A program made the position numbers and the translations under genes. The notes below the pieces were generated by a model. The model saw only the letters and a program-made list of their open reading frames with translations, searched no databases and had not been told where the DNA came from. 64,000 nt of DNA. Origin: Aquila chrysaetos chrysaetos (lineage: Eukaryota; Chordata; Aves; Accipitriformes; Accipitridae). Each line of letters starts with the position of its first letter. Position 1 is the stretch's first letter. Shown here in pieces: positions 27,442-39,400 of the stretch. The DNA lies in the NCBI RefSeq assembly GCF_900496995.4, contig NW_024470381.1, positions 434,001 through 498,000 of the forward strand, read 5' to 3'.

Positions 27442-29454
27442 ATGGCGGCGATGCGCCCCAAAACCCCTCCCGTCACCCTGCGGGGGCTGCACCGGGACGG
27501 GGCCTTACGGGGCCTCACGGCTGAGGAGGCCCGGCGGGCGCGGGAGGCCCGGGGCCGCCCGGACCATCCCCCCGGAGAAGGTGAGTCAGTGAGTGAGTGT
27601 GTGTGTGGGGGGGGGGGGGGGGGGGGAAAACACGGCCTCGGGGGACCCCCGGGACCGGCCCAGAGAGAGAGCGAGAGCGAGCGAGCGAGCGTGTGTGTGT
27701 GTGTGTGTGTGTGCACCGTGCGGGCCCGGGGTGCCCGTTTCCCTGCCTCGGACGGCTGGCCAGCTTCGGAGGTACGGGGGGGGGGGGACACGGGCAGGCG
27801 GCCCCGGGCTCGCCCACCCCGCCCTGGGTCAGAGCTGGGGTGGGGAGGGGATGTGGGAGCTCGACCTATCGGCAGCCGGGGTTGGGCTGGGGGGGGGGGC
27901 CCCGCGGGGGGTGGGCTTGGGAATATGGGGGGGACAGCCTGGGGGGGTCCTTTCTGGTGTGTCATGTCCGTGTCCCCCCCCCCCCCAGGACTGGCAGTGG
28001 GTCTCGGCGTGGGGGCCCTGGCCCAGGCAGCGCGGGCAAGGCTGAGCGGCGAGGGCAGGCCCCAGGGGTGAGTACGGGGTTGGGGGGGGGTCACCCCAAT
28101 TCCCCCCCATTTGGGGGGTTCACCTAGTTTGTGCCCCCCTAGCTACCGGCTCCCCGCTGGACTCCAGCCCCCTCCTCTCGGAAGCCAACGCCGAGCGGAT
28201 TGTGGCCACGCTCTGCCGGGTGCGGGGGGCTGCCCTTAAGCTGGGGCAGATGCTCAGCATCCAAGGTGGGTACCCCCCCCAACCCTGGACCCCCCCAAGG
28301 GGCACCCACACCCCCCCAGGCACCCCAGGGGGGTAGAGCAGCTTTGGGGTGACTCTGGGTTGGGGTCAGAGGGGGGGTTGGGGGTTTCAGGGTGCTGGGG
28401 TCGGGGTGGGGTGTAGGGGTCCCAGCGGTAGGGGGGGTCCCATGGCTTTGGGGTGGGGTGGGGGGGTCCCAGCTCCCCAACACTTCCCCCCCCGTCCCCC
28501 CGCCAGACGCCAGCTTCCTCAGCCCGCAGCTGCAGCGGATCTTCGAGCGCGTCCGGCAAAGCGCTGACTTCATGCCGCGCTGGCAGACCACCGTGAGCGA
28601 CTTTTGGGGGAGCTTGGGACCCTGGGGTTTTGGGGAGGGGGCGAGCAGGGGAAGCAGGATCTGGGGGTGTCAGCTGAGCCCCCCCTCTATCCTGCATCCC
28701 ACAGCAAGTGCTGGCGGAGGAGCTGGGCCCCGGCTGGCGGGAGAAAATGTCGGCTTTTGAGGAGATGCCTTTCGCTGCTGCCTCCATCGGCCAGGTGCAT
28801 CTTGGGGTGCTGCGGGACGGCACCGAAGTGGCCGTGAAGATCCAGGTGAGCCCTGGGATGGGGGGGGGGGGCTGGGCACCCAGAGCATCCACAGTGACAT
28901 TGACAACCTCCTCTCTTTGCTCAAGATGAGCGTGGTGCTGCCGGAGGGTGAGGTGGACCCCGATTCCCCTGGGAGAGATGGGGGGGGGGGACACCCCCAA
29001 ATTCTTCGCGGGGGGGTTCTCTAAGTCCTTTTTTTCCCTCCCCAGGTCTCTTTGCTGATAAATCCCTGGAGGTCTTGCAGAGAGAGCTGGAGTGGGAATG
29101 TGACTACCGCCGGGAAGCTGATTGCGCCCGCACCTTCAGGTAGGGTGGAGGGACTTTGCAGGGGGGCACAGAGGGTTGTTTTTTGGGGTGGGGGGGGTCC
29201 CCATGCCTGCCTCACCCCCCCCCCCCCCCCCCATCCAGGGAACTTCTACGGGACGACCCCTTTTTCTCGGTGCCGCGGGTCGTGGATGAGCTGATGTGTC
29301 CTTTCCATGGAGCTGGGGAGCGGCGTCCCCCTCGACCGGTGCCGGAATCTCCCCCAGGACCTGCGAGACCAGGTGAGTTAGCCCGAGGTTTTTTTTTTTT
29401 TTTTTGGGGGGGGGGGAAAGCCCTTTGTGCCCCCTGCCCCCCTAACCTCTGTCT

Positions 29455-29494
<40 letters not shown>

Positions 29495-30470
29495 ATCTGC
29501 GCCAACCTCCTGCGCCTTTGCTTGCGGGAACTTTTTGAATTTCGCTTCATGCAGACGGATCCAAACTGGGCAAATTTTCTTTACGATGCTGACCGGCACA
29601 GGGTGAGCATTTGGTGGGGGGGGGCACACCGTACAGGGTGAGCATTTGGGGGGGGGCACACTGTACAGACCCCCCACCCCCCAAAAAAAAGAGCCCCTTA
29701 CCCCCAATGGGACCCCTGAGCACCCATATCCCCCCACTGCACCTCTCCAGGTGACTCTGTTGGATTTTGGGGCTAGCCGCTCTTTCGACAAGGAGTTCAC
29801 GGATCACTATATAGAGGTATGGGGTGGTGGGGGTGTACTCTGCATCCCCCACCCCTCCCCATATCTCTGTGCTATGCCCCCCCCCCCCCATCCCCCCCCA
29901 TCCCCAGGTGATCCAGGCTGTGGCTGACAGCAACCGGGCCAAGGTGCTGCAGAAATCCCGAGACCTCAAATTCCTGACGGGCTTCGAAACCAAGGTGAGG
30001 GTCTCAGGGAGCAGGTGCTCCCCCCACCTCCACCCCCCCCCAAAATCTTTTTGGGGGTGCCCCCTCCCTTACCCACCCACCCCCATTGTAGGCGTTCGAA
30101 GCGGCCCACGTGGATGCGGTGATGATCCTGGGTGAAGCCTTTTCGGGGGGGCAACCTTTTGATTTTGGGGGGCAGGGGACGGCCCGGCGGGTGCAGGCAT
30201 TGCTCCCCGTTATGTTACGGTACCGCCTGACCCCCCCCCCCCCCGAACAAACCTATTCCCTCCACCGCAAAATGGCGGGCGCCTTCCTGGCCTGCGCCCG
30301 CCTGGGGGGGTCACATCCCCTGCCGCGACCTCTTCGAGGAACGGTTATGCCCACTCCTGGGACCCTCCCCCAAATGGGTGCTGGGAGTGGGCGATGTGCC
30401 TCCCCTGGGGGGGTGGGGGGTTTTGGGGTGGGGGGTGTTAGTTTTGGGGGGGGGGGGTCCCGGTTTTTGG
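27442..30470 (+). CDS. COQ8B: COQ8B (ADCK4), atypical kinase of coenzyme Q synthesis, disrupted
   Basis: Mitochondrial inner-membrane UbiB-family ATPase/kinase supporting the CoQ complex. Exons: 27442-27580, 27664-27771, 27989-28067, 28143-28265, 28507-28592, 28705-28845, 28884-28947, 29046-29139, 29239-29372, 29495-29602, 29751-29816, 29908-29994, 30092 to about 30470. Family hallmarks: KxGQ ([11 protein letters not shown]), the Ala-rich loop [26 protein letters not shown] and LLDFGASR. Problems in this sequence: exon 3/4 phases disagree after a G run; the block equivalent to YPGxAQ is missing and intron 6 would be only 38 bases; exon 9 carries an indel before [10 protein letters not shown]; exon 10 is preceded by GG, not AG, after a 37-base C run; a G run shifts the last exon before CRDLFEERL. 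It is either decaying or badly resolved. Exon 2 includes a translated (GT)n repeat. Confidence 0.88.
29456..29492 (+). repeat. 37-base poly-C tract
   Basis: An uninterrupted C run directly before COQ8B exon 10. The expected AG acceptor reads GG. Runs this long are poorly resolved by long reads. Confidence 0.9.
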
Positions 30471-30539
30471 GAGGGGGACGGCTGCTTGCGAGGGGAGCAC
30501 ATGGAGGAGGGCGGGGATAGCCGGGAGCGCGGGGGTGTG

Positions 30540-30850
30540 TGTGGCTGATTTGCATATTCATGAACTAGCCAGCCAATGGCTGGTGGGGCCGCGCTGCTCT
30601 CTCTCGCGCAGCTCCGACGGGGGCGGGGTGGTGGTGTACTGTCTTATTTTCATATTTATGAAGCGGGTGGGGCGGGACCAGAGTGGGCGAGGCCAGCGGT
30701 AGGGCTGGGTGAAGGGAGGGCGGTGCTTCGTCTGCATATGCATGAGGAGGGCGGGGGAGCAGCGGGCGCGTGCGTGCAGCCCTCTAGCCACAGCCCCGGA
30801 GCCGAACGGGGGCCGAAGGGGGCCGAGCCCCGGGCGCGGCGGCGGGTAAG
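30540..30850 (+). promoter_or_regulatory. Probable NUMBL promoter with three POU-like sites
   Basis: Three related AT-rich elements lie in GC-rich sequence: TTTGCATATTCATGAA (about 30549), TTTTCATATTTATGAA (about 30647) and TCTGCATATGCATGAG (about 30731). Spacing is about 98 and 84 bases. A CCAAT box lies near 30573. A donor GGCGG|GTAAGG at 30844/30845 could end a 5' non-coding exon of NUMBL. Confidence 0.5.
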
Positions 30851-31451
30851 GTAGCGCCCCGGGGGGGGACCCCGGGGTGCAGGGGGGGCAACCGGGGCCG
30901 GTGGGTCAGGGCAGGACCCCTGGGGCTGGGGGGGGGGAGACACGCGTGGTGTCCCCTTGGGGGGGGGGGGGGGCACACAAGCGTGGTAGCCCCGCTGCTG
31001 CGTCCCTCTCCGGTGCTGGGCAGGCAGGCGGGGGGGGGGGATGTGGTGTCAGGTCCACCTTCACACACACACTCTCACACTCTCTCTCTCTCTCGATGTC
31101 CCCGGTCACCCTGCAAGCCATGGTGACACAGCCCCCCCCCCAGTACTCCATGTCCCCTTCCAGCCATGGTGTGTATCCCTCCTGATGTCCCTGCTCCCCC
31201 CGTCCAATGTCCCCAACCTGTGCAGGGGGGGCTAAGTATAACTGGGGGGACACACACAGCAGCATCCCAGTTCAGTCTGGAGATGCTGAGATCAAAGTGA
31301 GGGGGCCAGGATACCCCCCCCCCTCCCCCCCAAAAAAAAACCCCTGTCTGTGGGGGAGCCAGCCCTGAGGAAGGGGCTTCCATGGGCTTTTGGGGGGGGG
31401 TGTCTTCACCCCTGTGTGCCCCCCCCTTCCAGGCCTGGGGGGGGGTCAGCG
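30851..31451. other. NUMBL 5' intron, nothing else recognised
   Basis: GC-rich intronic sequence with a (CA)n/(CT)n run near 31060-31095. A splice acceptor (TTCCAG) about 20 bases before the ATG marks the first coding exon. Confidence 0.5.
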
Positions 31452-34400
31452 ATGAACAAGCTGCGGCAGAGCCTGCGTCGGAAGAAGCCGGCCTACGTGC
31501 CGGAGGCGGCGCGGCCGCACCAGTGGCAGGCGGACGAGGAGGCCGTGCGGCGCGGGAAGTGCAGCTTTCCCGTGCGGGTGAGCGGGAGCAGGGATAACCC
31601 CCCCCCCACCCCCTCCCCCAATACAGACACCCCCCTAATGCTGGGACGTGGTAGGGGTTGGTGGTTTGGGGTAGTCCTGTGGGGTCTGTCTGTGCCAGCC
31701 AGCATTGAGGCTTCAGGATGGGGATATGGGATGCTCCGGTGAAAGGGATGCAGGATGCTCTGGGGTGCGGATGTGGGATGCTCCATGGTCAGGGATACAG
31801 GATGCTCTGGGGCAGGAATGTGGGATTATCCGGTGTAAGGGATATGGGATGCTCTGGGGTTAGGGATGCAGGATGCTCCAGTGCAAGGGATATGGGATGC
31901 TCTGGGGTCAGGGATGCAGGATGCTCCAGTGGAAAGGATATGGGATGCTCCAGGGTCAGGGATGCAGGATGCTTCAGTGGAAACAATATGGGATGCTCTG
32001 GAGCAGGGGATGCTCCAGGGCGAGGGATATAGGATACTCCGGTCTGAGGGATGTGGAATGCTCTGGGGCAGGGGATACAGGATGCTCTGTGGTTAGGGAT
32101 GCAGGATGCTCAGGTGGAAAGGATACGGGATGCTCCGGGGTCAGGGATACAGGATGTGGGATGCTCTGGGTCAGAGATATAGGGTACGGGATGCTCCAGC
32201 CTGGGTGGCACAGGGATGTTTCGGGGGTGTGTGTGTCCCCCGACAGGGGTGTGTGTGTGTCCCGCAGTACCTGGGACACGCGGAGGTGGACGAGTCGCGG
32301 GGGATGCACGTCTGCGAGGAGGCCGTGAAGAAGCTCAAAGCGGTGAGCGCTTCCCCTCCCCCACCCTGGGGGGGGTGGTCCCTCCTGGGGGCCCTTGCCC
32401 CCCCCCTCCTTCTGACACCCACCCCCTCCTTCTGACACCCCCCCCCTCGCAGAGCGGCCGGAAAGCGGTGAAATCGGTGCTGTGGGTGTCGGCGGACGGG
32501 CTCCGTGTGGTGGACGATAAGACCAAGGTGAGTGGGTGCTCGGGGTGTCCCCGGTCAGGGTTGGGGGGTCCTGGGTGACACCCCCCCCCCTTCCCCCCCC
32601 CCCAGGACCTCCTTGTCGACCAGACCATCGAGAAGGTCTCGTTCTGTGCCCCCGACCGCAACTTCGACAAAGCCTTTTCCTACATTTGCCGGGACGGCAC
32701 CACGCGCCGCTGGATCTGCCACTGCTTCCTGGCCCTCAAGGACTCTGTGGGTGCCGGGCTGGGATATAGGAGAATCTGGGGTTATGGATATGGGGTGTTC
32801 TGGGCTCAGGGATATGGGATGCTCAGGGATGAATGTATGGGATGCTCAGGGATTTGGGAGGTTCTGGGCTCATGGATATGGGATGCCGCAGGTCAGGGAT
32901 ACAAGAGGATGCGGGGTTGGGGATATGGGATGCTCTGGGGTCAAGGATATTGGAGGCTCTGGGGTCGGGGATAGGGGGTGTTCCAGGTTTGGGGATGTGG
33001 GATGCTCTGGTTTTAGGGATATGGGATGTTCCAGGATGGGGATACAGGATGGTCCAGGTTTGGGGATACAGGATGCTGTGGCATCAGGGATACGGGATGC
33101 TCAGGGATACGGGACACCCCCCCCTCCCCAACCGCTTTAGGAGGGGGCTGCCGGTGCCACCCTGATGTCCCCTATGCGTGTATCATTCCCCCCCCCCCCC
33201 GACAGGGCGAGCGGCTGAGCCACGCCGTGGGCTGCGCCTTCGCCGCCTGCCTGGAACGCAAACAACGGCGGGAGAAGGAATGCGGCCTCACCGCCGCCTT
33301 CGACACCTCCCGCCCCCCCCGTCACCCCACGAGGGCTCCTTCCGCGCCCCCGACAAAAAACGGGGTGAGCACCCTAGGGTGGGGGGGGTTAAAGGTGGTG
33401 TGGGGGTGGTGGGATGGTTGTAACAACCCCTAACCCTTGCTTTTCCCCCCCACCCCGCAGATGAGATCCCCCCCGCCGAACCCCCCATCCCGCCGCAACC
33501 CGGTAGCACCTCACCGGTACCGGCGATGGCGGCGTCGCCCATGGATGGGGGGGTCGGGGGGGGGGGGGGTCTCAATGCGCCATCCCCCGTCGTCACGCTC
33601 CCCTGGAACAGTTGGTACGGCAAGGTTCATTCCGCGGTTTTCCCAGCCTCAGCCGGCAAAATTCTCCTTTTAAACGGCAACTCTCGCTCCGGCTCAACGA
33701 GCTGCCCTCCACCCTCCAGCGCCGAGACGGCGGCCAGGCCCAGGGCCCCGGTGAGGGGCTTTTGGGGGGAAAAACTTAATTTTTTTTTTTTGGGGGGGGG
33801 AAGCATCATTTGGCTTTGTGTGTTGTGTGTCGTCCCCCCCCTATTTTTGTAGGGTCTGAGGTGGAGGCGAGCCCCACTGGGGTTGGTGATGGGATCAACG
33901 ATCTTTGCAGTCAGATCGACGCTTCCTTTGCCTGCCCCCCCCCCCCCCCCCAATATCGGGGACCCCAACAGTACCCCCACACCCCCAGCTGAGGCAGGGG
34001 GCCTCACAGGTAACCCCCCCCCTCAATATATTAGGGTCCCTGCTTATTTGGGGGGCTCCTGTATCCCTCCCCTCCTCCCCAGCCCTTCATTCCTCCTCCC
34101 CAGCCCTTCATCCTTCCTCTTCCTTCCCGCAGGCCCGGCGTCGTGGGCAGAGGGGGGGGCCCCGGGCCCCCCCCACCATCACCGGACCCCCTCGGAGGCT
34201 GAGCGGTGGCTGGAGGAGGTCTCCAAGGCGGCCATGGCACAGCAGCAAGGAGGGGGGGGCACCGGGCCCCCTGCCCCCCCCCCCCCTTTGGGTTACGAGG
34301 GGGCCCACCCTGCTATTTTCATGCCCCCCCCCCCCATCCCGGGAGGGCTTTACCCCTCCGCCGTACCCGTGGTGGGCATCACCCCCTCCCAAATGGTGGC

Positions 34401-34612
34401 CAACATCTTCTGCGCTGCTGCCGCACCCCCCAAAACTAACCCCCCCTTCGCCCCCCCGGGGGTCCTAACCCCCCCACGCCCCCTCGGCCCCCCTGAAACT
34501 ACCCCGGACCCTTTTGAGGTGCAATGGGCGGCTTTGGGGGCCAAGCCCCCCCCCCCCGCCACCCCCCAACCCCTTTGCTGGGGACCTCCAGAAAACCTTT
34601 GAGATTGAGCTG
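31452..34612 (+). CDS. NUMBL: NUMBL, Numb-like endocytic adaptor
   Basis: Cytoplasmic adaptor of the Numb family acting in Notch control and neural progenitor fate. Exons: 31452-31577, 32268-32342, 32453-32527, 32606-32746, 33206-33364, 33461-33750, 33853-34009, 34133-34612. The start [19 protein letters not shown] is the short-form start. The PTB domain covers exons 1-5 ([20 protein letters not shown] to [14 protein letters not shown]). Later blocks are [71 protein letters not shown], the AP-2-type DPF and the EH-binding NPF in [15 protein letters not shown]. The long polyglutamine of mammals is only QQQ here. Frame slips occur in C/G runs in exons 5, 6 and 8. No stop follows EIEL: a G run leads into an open frame, so the true end is uncertain. 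Confidence 0.93.
31720..32215. repeat. Minisatellite in NUMBL intron 1
   Basis: More than ten units of about 27-50 bases built on GGGATATGGGATGCTCTGGG and GTCAGGGATGCAGGATGCTC. Confidence 0.92.
32755..33120. repeat. Related minisatellite in NUMBL intron 4
   Basis: Units share the consensus of the 31720-32215 array (GGGATATGGGATGCTC, GGGGTCAGGGATA) although three exons lie between them. Confidence 0.92.
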
Positions 34613-35010
34613 GGGGGGGGGGGGCAGCCCCCTTTCCTGAATGGGGGGGGTCCTGATTCCCCCCCTGCCCTGAGTTTGGGGGGGGTCCCTAGTGCTCCCA
34701 GCTGCAGGGTTGGGGGGGTCCCAGTACCCCTGTGGAAGGCTGGAGAGGGAGGTGTCCCTATTCCCCCCCCTGGAGGTTGGGGTGGCCCCCCCACCCCTTT
34801 GGGGGGCTGTGGATGTGGGGGGGGGGGCTCTCTGTTGCCATCAGGGCCCCCCCCCCCCCAGAGCCCGGGGGGGGAAGAGCCCCCCCCCCCCATTCTCTTC
34901 TGTTGTGTTTTTTGGTTTTGTTTTTTTTTTATTTATTTTTTAACTTAAAATGAGGAGATTTTTGTATTTTTCTCTAATTTAGTATAATGTATATTTTATT
35001 TATATAACAA
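34613..35010 (+). other. Probable NUMBL 3' UTR
   Basis: G/C-run sequence followed by an AT-rich tail near 34915-35010 (ATTTATTTTT, TATATTTTATTTATATAAC). No canonical AATAAA was found; the AT-rich tail probably marks the mRNA end. Confidence 0.5.
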
Positions 35011-36458
35011 TACCCCCCTGGGGAAGGGGGGGGCAGCCCCTCACTGCCGGGGGGGCCGTGGTGGAGCAGTCCCCCCACCCCTGCGAGGCCCTCGTGCGAG
35101 GGGTGCAGGGTATCTGCACGTCAGCATGCAGGGGCTCTGGTGCCAAGTGTGCAGGGCCCTCGTGTGAGGCCCTTGTGTGAGGCATTTTGTTGATATTTTT
35201 TAAAATTTTTTCCCCTATCCCCTAGTTCCCCCCCCCCGCCCTGTTTTTTGTACCGAGGAGCGGAGGAGGGGCCGGGGCCGTCGCACACGCGTGTGCACAC
35301 CCCTGCACACCTATAGATATAAAATACAGAGCTCTCTATATAGAATCTGCATTTCTCGCCTTATCTTGCATAAGGAACTGGAGCACCGGCCGTTGCCATG
35401 GCAACCGGCGGGAACCCGGCCGCCTCTTAAAGGGGCCGCTGCTGCAGGACCCCCCCCCCCCCGACCGTGCCTCAGTTTCCCCAGTTGCCAGTGCCTCCCC
35501 CCCCACCACGTGTGCCCTGGGGGGATTATGGGGGGGCTGAGGGGGTCTTGGGGGGCAGGGAGGGTCTGTCGGGGTCTGGGGGTCTCCGTGTGGGGGGGTC
35601 ATGGGTTGGGGGGATGTCCTTAGTTGGGGGGCTATAAGGGAGGGTCCTGCCCGGGGGGGGGCAGCGGGGGTCGCTGCCCCAGGACTACATTTCCCGGGGT
35701 GCGGGGGTGGGATGGGGCCGCCCCCCCCCCCCCCCCCGTACCCCCCTCCGGCCCCAGAGGATGAATGAGGCGCCGGGGCGCGGCACGGCCCCGGTGGCAG
35801 AGAGGGGTGCATGGCCACGGCCCTGCACGGCCCGCGGAGAGCGTGAGTGCACCGGCACGGGGGGGGGGCACCGGGCAGCGACACCGGCATCCGCACCGGG
35901 GAGGGGGCACCGTGTCCCGTGTGGGCTTGTGGCCCCCCCCCCCAGCCGTGGGGTGTGGGGGTTACGGGTGGGCCCGGGGGGGACGACACACATGACACCG
36001 ACTCTTCACGCCTCGGTTTCGCCCCCCCCCCCCCCCAACCCCGGGGCCGTTGCAGTGGGGGGGTGCAGCCAGCAAGCCCCCCCCCCCACCCCCCGCGGTG
36101 ACTGACAGCCCCCCCCGCCCAATAGGGGCCGGCGACGGGGGGGCGGGGCGTGGCATGCCGGGAGATGTAGTCCCTCCCGCAGCCCCCCCTTATCCCCCCC
36201 CGCCCGCCCGGTACCGGCGGGGACCGGGGTGGGGGGGGGGGGGCACCGGGAGCGGGAGGGGAGGGGGGGGTTCTTCGGGACCGGGACCCTCCCCGGTGGG
36301 TGGGTGGGGGGTCCCGGGGAGCGATCCGTGAGCCTGGACCCGGGTTGGGGGGGGGGGGTTTGGGGGGGGGGTTGGGGGGGGAGCGGAGGAAAAACCGGGG
36401 CTGAACCCCGCCGCCCCCTCCCCGTGCCCGAGCGGCGGAGCGGCCCCGGCGGCGCAAA
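35011..36458. promoter_or_regulatory. CpG-rich region upstream of DPF1 with ZNF143-type motifs
   Basis: Two ACTACANNTCCC-type motifs: ACTACATTTCCCGGGGTGC at 35684-35702 and, on the minus strand, GGGACTACATCTCCCGGCAT at 36155-36174, close to the ZNF143/THAP11 promoter consensus. The rest is very GC-rich with long C and G runs; no exon is supported before the DPF1 ATG at 36459. Confidence 0.5.
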
Positions 36459-39400
36459 ATGGCCACGGCGCTGCACAAGCCCCTCAAATGGTGAGTGCCC
36501 CCCCCACCGCGACCCCCACCCCCCCCCCCCACACACCCGGGGAACCCCCCGGTACCGGCGAGGAGGGACCTACCGGGAATGGACCCCCCGCCCCGGTACC
36601 GGTGGGGAAGGGACACCCACCCCGGTGTGGGGGAACCCCCCGTACCAGCAGGGACGGACCCCCCCCCCCGGTACTGGTGGGGAGAAGGGACCCACCAGGA
36701 GGGGACCACCGGGCATGGACCCCCCCCCCCCTCCACGGGTACCGGAGGGGAGCGGTCCCGGTCTCGATGGTCGCCAGCCCCCCCCCCCCAACCCCGGATC
36801 CCCCCCCACTGTCCGTCCGGGTGTTGGGGGCGGGGAGGGACCCAGACGGCCGGGCCGGACCCCGCCCCCCCCCACCCCCCCCCCCCCCCGGGAAGGGGAC
36901 CCGAGTGGCCGGGACCCGGCGCCCCCCGCTGGCACCGGCCGCTCGTGCACTTGTGTGTCGTCCCCCCCCCCGTCCCCGTTTTACCTGCCCGGCACTCCGG
37001 GGGTGGGTTTGGGGGGGGTCCCCTCCCCGATGTCGGGGTGACCCGGGGGTTGCGGACACGGTGGGGACCGTGTCCGTTCCCCCCCCCCCAAAATACCCTG
37101 CTGGGGGGGGGTACTGAGGGTCTGGGGGGGGGGTTTGGGGAGTCTCAAGGTGGGGGGGGGTGTTGGGGGTGCAGGGCGGGGACAGGCTGTGATGCTTCTG
37201 GGTGGTGTCGGATTTTGGGGTGCGGGGGGGAGTGACAGCTGTTATGTGCTGGGGAGGGGGGTTGGGGGGGGGTCTCCGGTCGGGGGGGGTCTGCACTGAC
37301 ACCCTGGCCCTGCAGTGGGGCTGCGATGCCCCGGGGGGGGGGGGGCTTGGGGTGCAGGGGGGGGGGGTGACAGGTTGTGATACTCCAGGGGGGGGTGTCA
37401 GATTTTGGGGTGCAGGGTCGGGGTGATGCTCTGGAGGTGGTGCCAGATTTTGGGGTGCCAGGCCATGATGCCCTAAGGTAATATCAAATTTTGGGGTGCA
37501 AGGTGGGGGTGATACTCCAGAGTGGTGTCAGATTTTGGGGTGCAAGACTGTGATGCTCCAGGGTGCTGTCAGATTTTGGGGTGCAGGGTGGGGGTGATGC
37601 CCCAGGGTGCTGCCAGATTTTTGGGGCGCAGGTTGGTTGCGACAGGCCCTGACGCTCCCGGCAGACGTCGGGGTCGATTTTGGCGTTCGAGATGGCAAAA
37701 GACGGATTGCGATGCACCCGGTGGGGCAGGTGGGCGGGCGGGTAGATTTTTTTTGGGGTGGGGGTCCCCCCACCGTGACGCCGCGCCCCGCAGCCTCGGC
37801 GAGGAGTTCTACCGCGAGGCGCTGGAGCATTGCCGCAGCTACAACGCGCGGCTCTGCGCCGAGCGCAGCATGCGCCTGCCCTTCCTCGACTCCCAGACCG
37901 GCGTCGCCCAGAACAACTGTTACATCTGGATGGAGAAAACCCACCGCGGCCCCGGTGAGAGCACCCACCCACCCAACCCCACCCCCAAAATGGGCACCCT
38001 CACCCCCAACCCCGCTAGCCACCGCTCATCGGGCAGCACCCGCCACCGGCAAAGCCGGCCGGTCGGCCCCTGCGCCCGTGGCCGCTGCCCGTTTGCACCC
38101 ACTGTGGTCCCTTGCACCCATGGCCACCATCGCTGTGCCCGTGGCCACCATCCCCTTGCACCCCTGGGCACCCTGGGGATGCCCCAGGGCTGGGGCTGGT
38201 GTGTGGGGCTGGGGTCTAGGGGAGGGGTCTGGGTTGGGGGTCAGGGGCTGGTTTTGGGGTTCACAGGCTGGGGTTGGGGTTCAGGGCTGGTATTGGGGGT
38301 CAGGGGCTGGGGTTCAGAGGTTGGGGTTCAGGGGCTGGTTTTGCAGTTCAGGGGCTGGTTTCGGGGTTCAGGGGCTGGTATTGGGGTCAGGGGTTGGGGT
38401 TCAGGGGCTGATATTGGGGTTCAGGGGCCGGTATTGGGGTCAGGTTGGGGTTCAGGGGCTGATATTGGGGTTCAGGGGCCGGTATTGGGGTTCAGGGGCC
38501 GATATTGGCATTCAGAGGTTGGGGTTCAGGGGCTGGCGTTGGAGTTCAGGGGCTGGTTTTGGGGTTCAGAGGTTGATATTGGGGTTCAGGGGCTGGGGTT
38601 CAGGATCCGAGCTGGGATTAGGCGTGTCAAGGATCAGGGTCTGTCTGGGGGTGGGGGGTGTGAGTTGGGGGGGTCCCCCAGACACCCCCCCCGGTGACGT
38701 GGGGGTCCCCCAGGCCTGGCCCCGGGCCAAATCTACACCTACCCGGCGCGCTGCTGGCGTAAGAAACGGCGGCTGAACATCCTGGAGGATCCGCGGCTGC
38801 GGCCCTGTGAGAATAGCGGGATTTGGGGGGGGGGCCGGCGCGGGGGGGGGGGATCCCCTCGGGACCCCCCCCCGACCCTTCCCCCTTCTTTCTGCCCCCC
38901 CCCCCAAGACTGCGAAGCCCCCCTGAAGAAGGAGGGGGGGCTCCCCGAGGGGCCGGTGCTGGAGGCTCTGCTCTGCGCCGAGCCCGGGGACAAGAAGGTG
39001 GAACTGAAGGAAGAGGAGACGGTGCTGGAGTGCCCGGTGCGTCCGGCTGTCTGTCCGTCCCTCCCTCTGGCCTGGCCAGCCCTGTCCATCCACCTGTCTG
39101 TCCATCTAGGCCGCCCACTCGTCCCGTCTGTCTGCTCGCCCCTGTCTCCTACCTGTCTGTCCGTCTGTCTGCTCTTCCTTACCCCTGCCTGTCTACCTGT
39201 CCACTCTCTCCTCTCCCCTATCCCTGTCCATTTGTCTGCTCTCCCTTACCCCTGTCTGTCTGTCCACTCTCTCCTACCCCCCCGTCCATCAGTCCATCTG
39301 TCTGCTCTCCCCTCTCTCCTACTACCTGTCTGTCCATCTGTCCACTCTCCCTTACCCCTGTCCATCTGTCTGTCTGCTCTCTCCTACCCCTGTCTGTCTA

